Source: Actinopolyspora mzabensis
GTDB lineage: Bacteria > Actinomycetota > Actinomycetes > Mycobacteriales > Pseudonocardiaceae
Direction: 5' to 3'
Assembly (NCBI RefSeq): GCF_900101095.1
Contig: NZ_FNFM01000009.1
Span: 1-64,000 of the forward strand
Length of the DNA: 64,000 bases
Shown here: piece after piece, positions 7,574-15,314 of the stretch
How the letters are laid out: each line of letters opens with the position of its first letter
Numbering within the stretch: position 1 is the first letter of the stretch
Translations under genes and position numbers: made by a program
The notes under the pieces: model-generated
What the model was told of the DNA's origin: nothing
Seen by the model: the letters and a program-made list of their open reading frames with translations, nothing else
Databases searched by the model: none

Positions 7574-8587
7574 TCAGCGCAGGTCGACCAGCATCTTGCC
7601 GGTGTTCTCGCCGCGCATCATGCCGAGGAACGCCTCGGGTGCCTTGTCCAGGCCGTGCAGCACGGTCTCCTCGTGGTGGATCCGGCCCTGGCGCAGCCAG
7701 CCGCCGACCTCGGCCATGAACTCCGGGTACTTGTCGAAGTGGTCGATGACGATGAAGCCGCGCGCGGTGAGCCGTTTGCTGACCATCTGGAACATGCCGC
7801 GCGGTCCCGGCTGCGCGTCGACCTCGTTGTACTGCGAGATCGCGCCGCACATGGCGATGCGGCCGAAGTCGTTCATGGTGTGGATCGCGGCTTCCAGATG
7901 CTCGCCGCCCACGTTGTCGAAGTAGACGTCGATGCCGTCCGGTGCGGCTTCGGCCAGCTGTTGGTGCACCGGTCCCCGCTTGTAGTTGAAGGCCGCGTCG
8001 AATCCGAGGTCCTCGGTGAGGTGGCGGACCTTCTCGTCCGAACCGGCGCTGCCGATGACCCGGCGTGCGCCGTGCAGCTTGGCGAGCTGTCCGGCGATGG
8101 AGCCGACCGCGCCCGCGGCGCCGGAGACGAACACGACGTCGGTCTCGTGCAGCCCGGTGATCTCGAACAGTCCGGTGTAGGCGGTCAGCCCCGGTGCGCC
8201 GAGTACGCCGAGGAACGCGTTGGGTTCGGCCAGTTCCTGGTCCAATCGCCTCGCTGCCGCCGCGTCGAGCACGGCGTACTCGCGCCAGCCGAGCACGTGC
8301 ATCACGAGGTCGCCGGGCTGAAAGCCCTCGGCCTCGGAGGCGACCACCTCGCCGACCGCCGCGCCGGTCAAGGGCTCACCGATCTGGAAGGGGGCCACGT
8401 AGGAGGGGCGGTCGTCCATCTGGCCGCGCATGGCCGGGTCGACGCTCATCACCAGGTTGCGCACCAGCAGTTGCCCGGCCGCCGGTTCGCCCACCGGCAC
8501 GGTGGCGGTCTCGAAGGTCCTGTCGGTGGGCCACCCGCTGGGGCGTTCGGCGAGCCGTACTTCTCGTGCTGTCTCGGGCAGTGACAA
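7574..8587 (-). CDS. NADP-dependent MDR oxidoreductase (LTB4-dehydrogenase/CurA type)
   Basis: 337 residues if started at TTG 8587, preceded by GGGAGAA. A GTG at 8668 gives 27 extra residues that cross a probable operator, so I prefer TTG. The family opening (LPETAREVRLAERPSGWP) follows directly. MSVDPAMRGQM and the nucleotide-binding VFVSGAAGAVGSIAGQLAK match prostaglandin-reductase/CurA-type enzymes, which reduce alpha,beta-unsaturated carbonyls with NADPH and carry no zinc. It is divergent from an aldo/keto reductase, and the gap carries OhrR-like sites. Confidence 0.85.
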   Translation of the reverse strand: MSLPETAREVRLAERPSGWPTDRTFETATVPVGEPAAGQLLVRNLVMSVDPAMRGQMDDRPSYVAPFQIGEPLTGAAVGEVVASEAEGFQPGDLVMHVLGWREYAVLDAAAARRLDQELAEPNAFLGVLGAPGLTAYTGLFEITGLHETDVVFVSGAAGAVGSIAGQLAKLHGARRVIGSAGSDEKVRHLTEDLGFDAAFNYKRGPVHQQLAEAAPDGIDVYFDNVGGEHLEAAIHTMNDFGRIAMCGAISQYNEVDAQPGPRGMFQMVSKRLTARGFIVIDHFDKYPEFMAEVGGWLRQGRIHHEETVLHGLDKAPEAFLGMMRGENTGKMLVDLR

Positions 8588-8660
8588 CTGCTTGTTCTCC
8601 CGGGGTCGTGGTTCGGTCGGGATCTCGTCCGCTTCATCCCACGGGCGAGCCCAATTTTCA

Positions 8661-8705
8661 TTGTACACAACTCAAATTGCCAAGTTTGTATTGCGCGCAA
8701 TTGAT
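8661..8705. promoter_or_regulatory. Two candidate OhrR/MarR operator sites
   Basis: TTGTACACAACTCAAAT (8661-8677) and TTGCGCGCAATTGAT (8691-8705) resemble each other and the site before the OhrR-like gene (TTGTGCACAATCAAAT at 10711). They sit upstream of the leftward oxidoreductase in the 8588-8945 gap, which otherwise shows no gene. AT-rich TTGNNCNCAA dyads are typical of OhrR-type regulators. Confidence 0.55.
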
Positions 8706-8945
8706 ATTGTGTTCGCGGATACCGGGGCGAACCGTTCCCGGGACACGAGGCTTCCGTAGGAAGGGACGTCGTGATCGGCTGGAGTGCGAGCGGCTCGCCG
8801 GGACCGTGCGGTTTCGCCCCGTCCGCCGTTCGCCACCGAGCGGGGGGCGCCACGCGGCGGCACGATCGAACGTGGCGTGGACGAACCGCCGGTGAGCACC
8901 GGCTGAACCGACCGGAACGAGCGACTACAGGAGAGGACCCCACCC

Positions 8946-9974
8946 GTGGACCACGTTTCACTCGGTAGGACCGGAGTCAAGGTCAGCCCGCTGTGCCTGG
9001 GTGCCATGAACTTCGGCGCCTGGGGCAACCCGGATCACGACGACTCGATCCGAATCATCCACCGCGCGCTGGACGCGGGCATCAACTTCATCGACACCGC
9101 CGATGTGTACTCGCACGGCGAGTCGGAGGAGATCGTCGGCAAGGCCCTCGCCGACGGCCGCAGGGACCACGTCGTGCTGGCCACCAAGGCGCACGCCCCG
9201 ATGGGCGAGGACCCCAACCAGCGCGGCAACTCGCGCCGCTGGATCGTCCGCGAGGTGGAGAACAGCCTGCGCAGGCTGGATACCGACCACATCGATCTCT
9301 ACCAGATCCACCGGCCCGACCCCGACACCCACATCGACGAGACGCTGGGCGCACTGACCGACCTGATCCGGGACGGCAAGATCCGCTACGCGGGCTGCTC
9401 GACCTTCCCGGCCCACCGAATCGTGGAGTCGCACTGGGTGGCCGAACAGCGCATGCGGGAGCGGTTCGTCACCGAGCAACCGCCCTACTCGATCCTGACC
9501 AGGGGAATCGAGGCCGACGTGCTGCCGGTCGCCCGGGAGTACGGCATGGGTGTGCTCCCGTGGAGCCCGCTGTCCGGTGGTTGGCTGTCCGGCAAGTACC
9601 GGCGGGGACAGGACGCGCCGAACACCCACCGGGCCAACTTCATGCCCGACCGGTTCGACCCGAGCAAGCCCGACAACGTGCGCAAGCTCGACGCCGTCGA
9701 GGAGCTGGCGCGACTGGCCGCCGATTCGGGGATCACGCTGGTGGACCTGGCGCTGGCGTTCGTGCTCAGCCACCCGACGGTGACCGCGCCGATCATCGGT
9801 CCGCGCACCATGGAACAGCTCGAGTCCCAGCTCGGCGCGGCGGACATTCGCCTCGAGGCGGCGACGCTGGACCGCATCGACGAGATCGTGCCGCCCGGAA
9901 CCACGCTCAACCCGGCCGATGTCGGTTGGACCCCGCCGGATCTGGAGCGCAAGGAGCTGCGCCGCAGGCGGTGA
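8946..9974 (+). CDS. Aldo/keto reductase
   Basis: 342 residues with the catalytic tetrad in place: Asp and Tyr in FIDTADVYSHGESEE, Lys in VVLATKAHAP, His in YQIHRPDPD. C-terminal APIIGPRTMEQLE is the NADP-binding signature. It reduces carbonyls with NADPH on a TIM-barrel. GTG 8946 follows AGGAGAGG. It is divergent from the MDR oxidoreductase and ahead of the OhrR-like gene, suggesting a carbonyl-detoxification set under redox control. Confidence 0.9.
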   Translation: MDHVSLGRTGVKVSPLCLGAMNFGAWGNPDHDDSIRIIHRALDAGINFIDTADVYSHGESEEIVGKALADGRRDHVVLATKAHAPMGEDPNQRGNSRRWIVREVENSLRRLDTDHIDLYQIHRPDPDTHIDETLGALTDLIRDGKIRYAGCSTFPAHRIVESHWVAEQRMRERFVTEQPPYSILTRGIEADVLPVAREYGMGVLPWSPLSGGWLSGKYRRGQDAPNTHRANFMPDRFDPSKPDNVRKLDAVEELARLAADSGITLVDLALAFVLSHPTVTAPIIGPRTMEQLESQLGAADIRLEAATLDRIDEIVPPGTTLNPADVGWTPPDLERKELRRRR

Positions 9975-10034
9975 TAACCCTGGGGCAGGAGCGGCTCGGC
10001 CGCCGTAGTGGCTCGGGTGGCACTGCGCCGAGGG

Positions 10035-10065
10035 GGCGGCGATTTCGCGAGAAATCGACGCCGCC
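10035..10065. repeat. Interspersed palindrome, copy 2
   Basis: GGCGATTTC-GCGA-GAAATCGAC with flanking GGC/GCC arms (GGCGGCG...CGCCGCC) that lengthen the hairpin. It lies between the convergent aldo/keto reductase and MarR genes. It shares its core with the copies at 1,687, 23,251 and 37,636 and may terminate both genes. Confidence 0.65.
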
Positions 10066-10173
10066 ACGAAGTCCGGGACGGAAAACCCCTCGCGGGGGTG
10101 TCGAGTGCCGGTGCGGATCGGAACGGTGGAAAGTCGTGGACCGATGGAAAGCCTCGGGCCGGTGGGAGTCCGC

Positions 10174-10701
10174 TCACTCCCGCCGGTCGATCTCCTCGGC
10201 GGCCTTGTCCAGGGCGGAGGTTACGTTGCTCAGCGCGCCGTGCAGCTCGCTGAGCTGCTGTTCGTCCAACCCTGTCGCGCGGAGGATCCGCCGGGGGATG
10301 TCACCGGCCCGCTCGCGCAGCGCGATGCCCTCCTCGGTGGGTTGCACCACCACCGAACGCTCGTCGGCCGGACTGCGTTCCCGGCGTACGAACCCCGCCT
10401 TCTCCAGTCGTTTGAGCAGCGGGGACAGCGTTCCGGAGTCCAGCCGCAGTGATTGGCCCAGCTCCTTGACGCTGCGCTCACCGTGCTCCCACACGGCCAG
10501 CATCACCAGGTACTGCGGATAGGTCAGTCCGAGCTCGGCCAGCACCGGCCGGTACAGCGTGTCGAACGCGCGCGAGGTGGCGTGCAGCACGAAGCACAGC
10601 TGGCGCTCCAATCGCAGCAGCTGTTCGGAATCCGCGGGTGGCATCGGCTCGTCCCCCGGTTCCCGCGCTTCGTCCGTTCGGTCCGACACGGTGCGCAGCA
10701 T
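10174..10701 (-). CDS. OhrR-like MarR family redox-sensing regulator
   Basis: 175 residues. QLCFVLHATSRAF (about 34-46) carries the Cys that senses organic peroxide in OhrR, followed by the conserved LGLTYPQYLVMLAVWEHGE. The winged helix holds LDSGTLSPLLKRLEKAGFV and RSPADERSV. OhrR proteins release DNA when this Cys is oxidised. No ohr peroxidase gene is in view; instead the matching sites lie near oxidoreductases 1.5 kb away. A site before its own start suggests autoregulation. Confidence 0.85.
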   Translation of the reverse strand: MLRTVSDRTDEAREPGDEPMPPADSEQLLRLERQLCFVLHATSRAFDTLYRPVLAELGLTYPQYLVMLAVWEHGERSVKELGQSLRLDSGTLSPLLKRLEKAGFVRRERSPADERSVVVQPTEEGIALRERAGDIPRRILRATGLDEQQLSELHGALSNVTSALDKAAEEIDRRE

Positions 10702-10710
10702 AGCAGTCGG

Positions 10711-10726
10711 TTGTGCACAATCAAAT
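10711..10726. promoter_or_regulatory. Candidate OhrR autoregulatory site
   Basis: TTGTGCACAATCAAAT lies 10 nt before the OhrR-like ATG. TTGTGCACAA is a perfect palindrome. The extended form recurs at 8661 (TTGTACACAACTCAAAT). Confidence 0.55.
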
Positions 10727-10821
10727 GACGTTACGTCGTGCTCCGTTCGCGGGGCGTCGTCCCGGCCCCACCCCGAAGCGGGTGCCGCGGAGCGACACCC
10801 CGGACCGGAGCCGAGCGTGAC

Positions 10822-11409
10822 CTACCGGCGTCCGCTAGCCAAGCCCAGCAGCAGCAGCGCCCAGACCTCCTCGAATTGCGCGTCGAGCTCCGGATCGTCC
10901 CACTCCGAGGCGTGTGCGGGATTGTGGAACCGCGCGGTGGCCGTAAGTACACCCCTCGCGGCGCGATGCGGCTCCTCGACCTCGAACTCGCCGTGGGAGA
11001 CACCGTCCGAGATGATCGAAGCGATCATCCCGACCAGCGTCTCCAGGTGCGTCCTGACCACCTCCCGCGACTCGGTGGCCAGCGCGTGGTAGGTCGCGAA
11101 CAGCTCCGGGTCCTCCCGCGCCATCCGACGTTTGGTCGTGCTCAGCTGTTCCAGCCAGCTCCGGAGCCGTTCGGTGGTCGAGCCGTCGGCGGTGGTCAGC
11201 GGCCACAGTCGTGCGTTGACCCGCTCCAGCCAGCGCTCCGCCACGGCGTCGCGCAGCGCGGCCTTGTTGGGGAAGTGCCGGTACACGCTGCCGTGGCTGA
11301 CCCCCAGGCTTCGGGCCACGTCCACCACGGTCGTCTTGCCGGGGCCGAAGCGGCGGAGGGTGTCCTCCGCCGCTTCCAGGATCCGTTCGGGGGTGAGTGC
11401 TTCGGTCAC
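10822..11409 (-). CDS. TetR family regulator, coupled to an aldo/keto reductase
   Basis: 195 residues from GTG 11409. Its GTGA overlaps the stop of the upstream aldo/keto reductase, a strong sign of translational coupling. The helix-turn-helix (RILEAAEDTLRRFGPGKTTV, then LGVSHGSVYRHFPNKAAL) spans about 9-57. The C-terminal domain resembles the common bacterial TetR effector domain. It probably represses its own operon through the palindrome at 12,440-12,461. The last stretch before the OhrR-like gene (10,702-10,821) holds no gene. Confidence 0.9.
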   Translation of the reverse strand: MTEALTPERILEAAEDTLRRFGPGKTTVVDVARSLGVSHGSVYRHFPNKAALRDAVAERWLERVNARLWPLTTADGSTTERLRSWLEQLSTTKRRMAREDPELFATYHALATESREVVRTHLETLVGMIASIISDGVSHGEFEVEEPHRAARGVLTATARFHNPAHASEWDDPELDAQFEEVWALLLLGLASGRR

Positions 11410-12416
11410 GAGGAGCCGTCCTCGGAGTCCCGCTCGCTGTCGAGCAGCGCCATGCCGCCCTCGTCGTAACGCTGTCCGGCCACGGCCCCCGGCGGTACCG
11501 CGCGCTCGATCGCGGCCAGCTCGTCGTTGGAGAGCTCGAAGTCCAGGGCGCCCAGCGCCTCGGTGAGCCGGTCGCGGCGACGGGCGCCGATCAGCGGCAC
11601 GATGTCCGAGCCCTGCGCCAGCACCCAGGCGATCGCCACCTGCGCGACCTCGACGCCCTTCTCCCGCGCGATCGAGCGCAGCTGTTCGACGAGTTCCAGG
11701 TTGCGCTCCAGGTTCTCGCCCCGGAACCGGGGAAAGTGGGTTCGCGGGTCCCCCTGGTTGCTCTCGGAGCTCCAGTGCCCGGAGATCAGCCCCCGCGAGA
11801 GCACGCCGTAGGCGGTGACGCCGATGCCGAGTTCCCGGCAGGTCGGCAGGATCGACCGCTCGATGCTCCGCGAGATCAGCGAGTACTCGATCTGCAGGTC
11901 CACGATCGGGTGCACCGCGGCGGCCCGGCGGATGGTCTCGGAGCCCACCTCGGACAGTCCGATGTGGCGGACGTAGCCCGCCTCGACCATCTCCGAGATC
12001 GCGCCGATGGTGTCCTCGATCGGCACGTTGGGGTCGAGCCTCGCCGGTCGGTAGACGTCGACGTGGTCGGTGCCCAGCCGTTGCAGGGTCTGCGCCAGCG
12101 AGTTCTTCACCCCGGCGGGGCTGCCGTCGAAGCCGACGATCCCGCCGTCCGGATCGCGCATCGCGCCGAACTTGACGCTGATCTCCAGCGAGTCGCGGTC
12201 GTGCCGCCGCAGCGCCTCCCGCAGCAGCAGCTCGTTGTGCCCGCTGCCGTAGAAGTCGCCGGTGTCCAGCAGGTTGATCCCCGCTTCGACGGCGGCGTCG
12301 ATGGTGGCGTGGCTCTCCCGCGTGTCGGCGGGGCCGTAGAAGTCCGACATCCCCATCAGGCCGAGGCCGAGAGTCGAGACCTCGGGACCGGCGTTGCCGA
12401 GTACGTGTCGTTTCAT
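11406..12416 (-). CDS. Aldo/keto reductase with YRPARLDP active-site variant
   Basis: 336 residues from ATG 12416; an earlier in-frame ATG at 12452 lies inside the operator, so I reject it. Tetrad Asp and Tyr are in LLDTGDFYGSG and Lys in EISVKFG, but the usual YxxH segment reads VDVYRPARLDP, so the catalytic His position is Ala. A subgroup of AKRs shares this block, so it is probably a family trait rather than decay. First gene of the operon with TetR. Confidence 0.85.
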   Translation of the reverse strand: MKRHVLGNAGPEVSTLGLGLMGMSDFYGPADTRESHATIDAAVEAGINLLDTGDFYGSGHNELLLREALRRHDRDSLEISVKFGAMRDPDGGIVGFDGSPAGVKNSLAQTLQRLGTDHVDVYRPARLDPNVPIEDTIGAISEMVEAGYVRHIGLSEVGSETIRRAAAVHPIVDLQIEYSLISRSIERSILPTCRELGIGVTAYGVLSRGLISGHWSSESNQGDPRTHFPRFRGENLERNLELVEQLRSIAREKGVEVAQVAIAWVLAQGSDIVPLIGARRRDRLTEALGALDFELSNDELAAIERAVPPGAVAGQRYDEGGMALLDSERDSEDGSS

Positions 12417-12439
12417 GCCTTCGACTATCATCCAAGCGA

Positions 12440-12461
12440 TGACAGATGTCAATATCTGTCA
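12440..12461. promoter_or_regulatory. Probable TetR operator
   Basis: TGACAGAT-GTCAAT-ATCTGTCA, a perfect 8-bp inverted repeat 24 nt upstream of the aldo/keto reductase start and followed by AT-rich promoter-like sequence. It is the natural site for the TetR encoded by the second gene of the operon. Confidence 0.75.
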
Positions 12462-12486
12462 GTACATATTCGTGATGTCATGAGGT

Positions 12487-13254
12487 TCACGGCTCGGTCA
12501 GCACCACCGGTCCGTCCTCGGTGACGGCCACCGTGTGCTCGCAGTGGGCGGCCCGGCCCCCGTCGGCGGTTCGGAGCGTCCAGCCGTCCGGATCGGTGCG
12601 GTAGTGGTCCCGGCCGCTCGGCAGCAGCATCGGCTCGATCGCCAGGACCAGCCCGGCGCGCAGCCGGAACCCCCGGCCGGGGCGCCCCTCGTTCGGCACG
12701 TGCGGCGCTTCGTGCATGGCGCGCCCTATGCCGTGGCCTCCGTGGTCGGCGAGCAGTCCGTATCCCTCCTCCCGTGCCGGTGCTCCGATGGCGTGTGCGA
12801 CGTCGCCGAGCTTCGCGTCCGCGACCGCTGCCTCGATGCCGCGTCGCAGTGCGGCCTCGGTCGAGTCGATCAGCCGCTGGTCGGCGGGGCTCGCCGATCC
12901 GACCGTGAAGCTGATCGCGGCATCGCCGCACCATCCGTCCACGAAGGCGCCGCAGTCGATGCTGACCAGGTCGCCGTCTGCCAGTTCCGTGTCGTCGGGG
13001 ATGCCGTGCACGACCGCGTCGTTGACGCTCGCGCAGATCACCCCGGGAAACGGCGTCGGTGCCCCGGAGGGCTGGTATCCCCGGAACGCCGGTACCGCCC
13101 CGGCTTCGTCGATGACCGCCTCGGCGGTGCGGTCCAACTCCAGCGGAGTGGTGCCCACCCGAGCGTTTCGGCGGACCTCCCGCAGGGCCTGTCCCACCAC
13201 TCTCCCGGCCGCCCGCATGCTCGCGATCTGTCCGGGGGTCTTCAGCTCGATCAC
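12487..13254 (-). CDS. map: Type I methionine aminopeptidase
   Basis: 255 residues from GTG 13254, preceded by GAGGAGA. It removes initiator Met from nascent proteins. All five metal ligands are visible: Asp in VSIDCGAF, Asp in GDAAISF, His in GGHGIGRAMHEAPHVPN, Glu in LAIEPML and Glu in HCEHTVAV. There is no N-terminal zinc finger. The context is unusual: it is not with ribosomal or secY-adk genes but divergent from a small XRE regulator across a palindrome. It is probably an additional, regulated paralogue, but that needs the rest of the genome. Confidence 0.9.
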   Translation of the reverse strand: MIELKTPGQIASMRAAGRVVGQALREVRRNARVGTTPLELDRTAEAVIDEAGAVPAFRGYQPSGAPTPFPGVICASVNDAVVHGIPDDTELADGDLVSIDCGAFVDGWCGDAAISFTVGSASPADQRLIDSTEAALRRGIEAAVADAKLGDVAHAIGAPAREEGYGLLADHGGHGIGRAMHEAPHVPNEGRPGRGFRLRAGLVLAIEPMLLPSGRDHYRTDPDGWTLRTADGGRAAHCEHTVAVTEDGPVVLTEP

Positions 13255-13279
13255 GTTGTCTCCTCGCGCCGCATGATTT

Positions 13280-13307
13280 CCAATAACAATACCGGTATTA
13301 TTATTGG
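13280..13307. promoter_or_regulatory. Palindromic operator between map and the XRE regulator
   Basis: A 28-bp near-perfect palindrome centred on ACCGGT. The left arm is CCAATAACAAT and the right arm ATTATTATTGG, with one mismatched pair. It is strikingly AT-rich and ends 5 nt before the XRE start codon. It almost certainly overlaps both divergent promoters. Confidence 0.75.
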
Positions 13308-13311
13308 TTGC

Positions 13312-13602
13312 ATGGTACGAGTGCCCCTCAGCTCCGACGAGATGGACCGGGGACGCAGGCTCGGTGCGATGATCCGCGCCGCTCGCGGGCCGGAGAGCAT
13401 GAGCCGCACGGCCGAGAAGGCCGGGATCTCGGTCGAGACGCTGCGCAAGATCGAGACCGGGCGCATCCCGACGCCCGCCTTCTTCACCATCGCCGCACTG
13501 GCCGGAGTGCTGGACATTTCCCTCGATCGGCTGGCGCTGCACACGGACACCGCGCCGGATGACCCACCGCACGACGAGCCCGGGCGGGCCGACGCCTCCT
13601 GA
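13312..13602 (+). CDS. Small XRE family regulator
   Basis: 96 residues from ATG 13312, nearly all one Cro/C1-type helix-turn-helix (LGAMIRAARGPESMSRTAEK, then GISVETLRKIETGRIPTPA, then ISLDRLA). A short acidic tail follows and there is no effector domain. It should dimerise on the adjacent palindrome and control both itself and map. The start has little leader, so the transcript may be nearly leaderless. Confidence 0.85.
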   Translation: MVRVPLSSDEMDRGRRLGAMIRAARGPESMSRTAEKAGISVETLRKIETGRIPTPAFFTIAALAGVLDISLDRLALHTDTAPDDPPHDEPGRADAS

Positions 13603-13729
13603 CCGGACGTTGGTGTCACGATCGTGCCTGAGCTGGCCGAAGGCGCGCCGGAGTTGGCCGAAGGACGGCTCCGGCGGGCGCTTTCGACGACCGGTGCCGA
13701 GATGCCCGAACAGCCCCGGCCCGGCCCGA

Positions 13730-14560
13730 CTACAGCTCCGACTCGCTCCACGCGTCGACGACGACCTCGTCACCCAGCGAGAGCTTCCCCGTTCGCAGCA
13801 CCGCGAACTTGCTTCCCAGGAACACCCCGGTTCGGGTGGCCGAGGTCCGGTACTGGGCCAGTGTCCTTATCGGTTCGGGACCCGCCTTGACGCCGGACCG
13901 CTGATCGACCCTGGTGACCCCGCAGCGTTTCGCGGGTTTGGCGTAGCCCAGTTCGGTCCCGCCGATGGTGACCCGTCGTGCCAGGTCCTCCGTGTGGGGC
14001 CGTCGCCAACCGGAGATCACGATGTTCGGTCGGAACCGGTCCATCGGCAGCCCGGACTCGCCCCTCGCTGCCAGCCTGCCGTTCAACTCCTCCAGAGTGG
14101 ATTCCGACAGGAGCAGCAGCGGGCAGCTGTCTGCGTAGGCGGAACTCCCCGGCGTCAGGCCGTCCGTGGTGCGGTCGTGCTCCGGCGGTACGCACACCAG
14201 TCGACAGTGGGCACCGAGCACCTCGGAGAACCACTCCGCCGCTTCCTCGCCCTGGTCGATCCCCCGGTAGCTCGCGCCGTGCAGCGTCACGTCGCGCCGC
14301 GGCGGATCGGTGTCCACCTCGAGGAGCAGCTCCTCGACCCCGTCGCAGCGAAGCGTGAGCCGCTCACCGCCGTGGTCGATCTCGGGACGGACCCTCGCCA
14401 GCGACGGACTCCCGCGCTGCGTCCGGAACACCCCGTCCCCGTCGGTGACCATGAAAGCGCGGTCGTGTCGGAGTCCGGCCGGGGTCAGATCGATGTCACT
14501 CACCGAGTTACCGGCGCATCCCTTGACCGGATACCGGACCAGCTCCGAAACCTGGGCCAT
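13730..14560 (-). CDS. MOSC domain protein
   Basis: 276 residues from ATG 14560 (MAQVSELVRYPVKGCAGNSV), the standard MOSC beta-barrel N-terminal opening; the longer upstream frame is low complexity. The MOSC domain (about 110-270) carries the key Cys in AKRCGVTRVDQ and closes with LGDEVVV. Related proteins (molybdenum cofactor sulfurase C-terminal domain, mARC, YcbX) handle sulfur or bind molybdenum cofactor. No molybdoenzyme gene is beside it, so its partner is unknown. Confidence 0.85.
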   Translation of the reverse strand: MAQVSELVRYPVKGCAGNSVSDIDLTPAGLRHDRAFMVTDGDGVFRTQRGSPSLARVRPEIDHGGERLTLRCDGVEELLLEVDTDPPRRDVTLHGASYRGIDQGEEAAEWFSEVLGAHCRLVCVPPEHDRTTDGLTPGSSAYADSCPLLLLSESTLEELNGRLAARGESGLPMDRFRPNIVISGWRRPHTEDLARRVTIGGTELGYAKPAKRCGVTRVDQRSGVKAGPEPIRTLAQYRTSATRTGVFLGSKFAVLRTGKLSLGDEVVVDAWSESEL

Positions 14561-14603
14561 CGCGCCGAGTCTAGGGTCGGTGGCACCGAACCACAACTCC
14601 CCG

Positions 14604-15311
14604 TCAGCCCGGCCGGTCCGATTCGTCCAACCGCTGCCTGGCGATCCCAGGCCGCTGCCCGGCGTCCGGCGGCGGCACCACGGTGATCCCCGCATCGGTG
14701 AGCATGCTCAGGTCCAACCGCCACTCGCGGGTGGAACGCCGGTGCCACAGTTCGAACATCCCCTCGATGTGTTCCTCGGCGTCGTCTCGGCTCCACCCGT
14801 TGACGGCACACAGGTGGTCCAGCGCGGTCTCCGCCAGACCGCGCACGCGGGCCAGCCCGAAGTGCGTGGCGGTGTGGCAGGCGTCGCACAGGCAGATCAA
14901 CCGCCGCAGCGCCTGCACCGCTTCGGTCTCGTCGTAGGACCACCGCTCGTGCGCCTCCAACCTGCGGGGAATCGAACGATCCTCCCGCGCCCCGCAGATC
15001 TCGCACGCGGCCCCGGCACGACGCACGATCATCCGTCGCAGTCGTTCCCAGTCCCCGGCGGTGACGCACGAGCGCACGTTGGTGAACCAGCAGGACGAGG
15101 GAACGAGGTCCACGAACAGGCCGGTGCCGAACCCCCTGTCCTCGCCGGGAAGCAGCTCCGGTACTTCCGGCAGCGCCTCCCAGCGAGTCAACGCCGACAT
15201 TCCCTCGCGGGGTGCGTACCAGCGCTTCTCCCGCGGGTCCCAACGAGCTCCCAGCGCTTTTGCCTCGTTCTTCTCCGCGTAGGGCACGTCGAGCCAGTGG
15301 CGTTCCGGCAC
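14604..15311 (-). CDS. DUF5710 plus HNH-like zinc protein
   Basis: 235 residues. The N-terminal DUF5710 module (about 5-37: HWLDVPYAEKNEAKALGARW, then KRWYAP) is found in topoisomerase/primase-like and mobile-element proteins. Next is an HNH-type zinc site: CEICGA near 106, a His in EAHERW, and CLCDACHTATH. HNH folds cut or bind nucleic acids; the catalytic His is plausible but not provable. It starts 3 nt after the stop of the exonuclease gene, so the pair is likely co-translated. Confidence 0.75.
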   Translation of the reverse strand: MPERHWLDVPYAEKNEAKALGARWDPREKRWYAPREGMSALTRWEALPEVPELLPGEDRGFGTGLFVDLVPSSCWFTNVRSCVTAGDWERLRRMIVRRAGAACEICGAREDRSIPRRLEAHERWSYDETEAVQALRRLICLCDACHTATHFGLARVRGLAETALDHLCAVNGWSRDDAEEHIEGMFELWHRRSTREWRLDLSMLTDAGITVVPPPDAGQRPGIARQRLDESDRPG

Positions 15312-15314
15312 GGC

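Noticed and set aside
6407-8584. Very long rightward open frame (725 residues)
   Set aside because: It is the antisense shadow of the two MDR dehydrogenases; it is rich in His/Gly/Val without any domain, while the leftward frames have full enzyme motifs.
8588-8668. 27-residue N-terminal extension of the MDR oxidoreductase (GTG 8668)
   Set aside because: It overlaps the predicted operator and has no ribosome-binding site, and the family opening begins right after TTG 8587.
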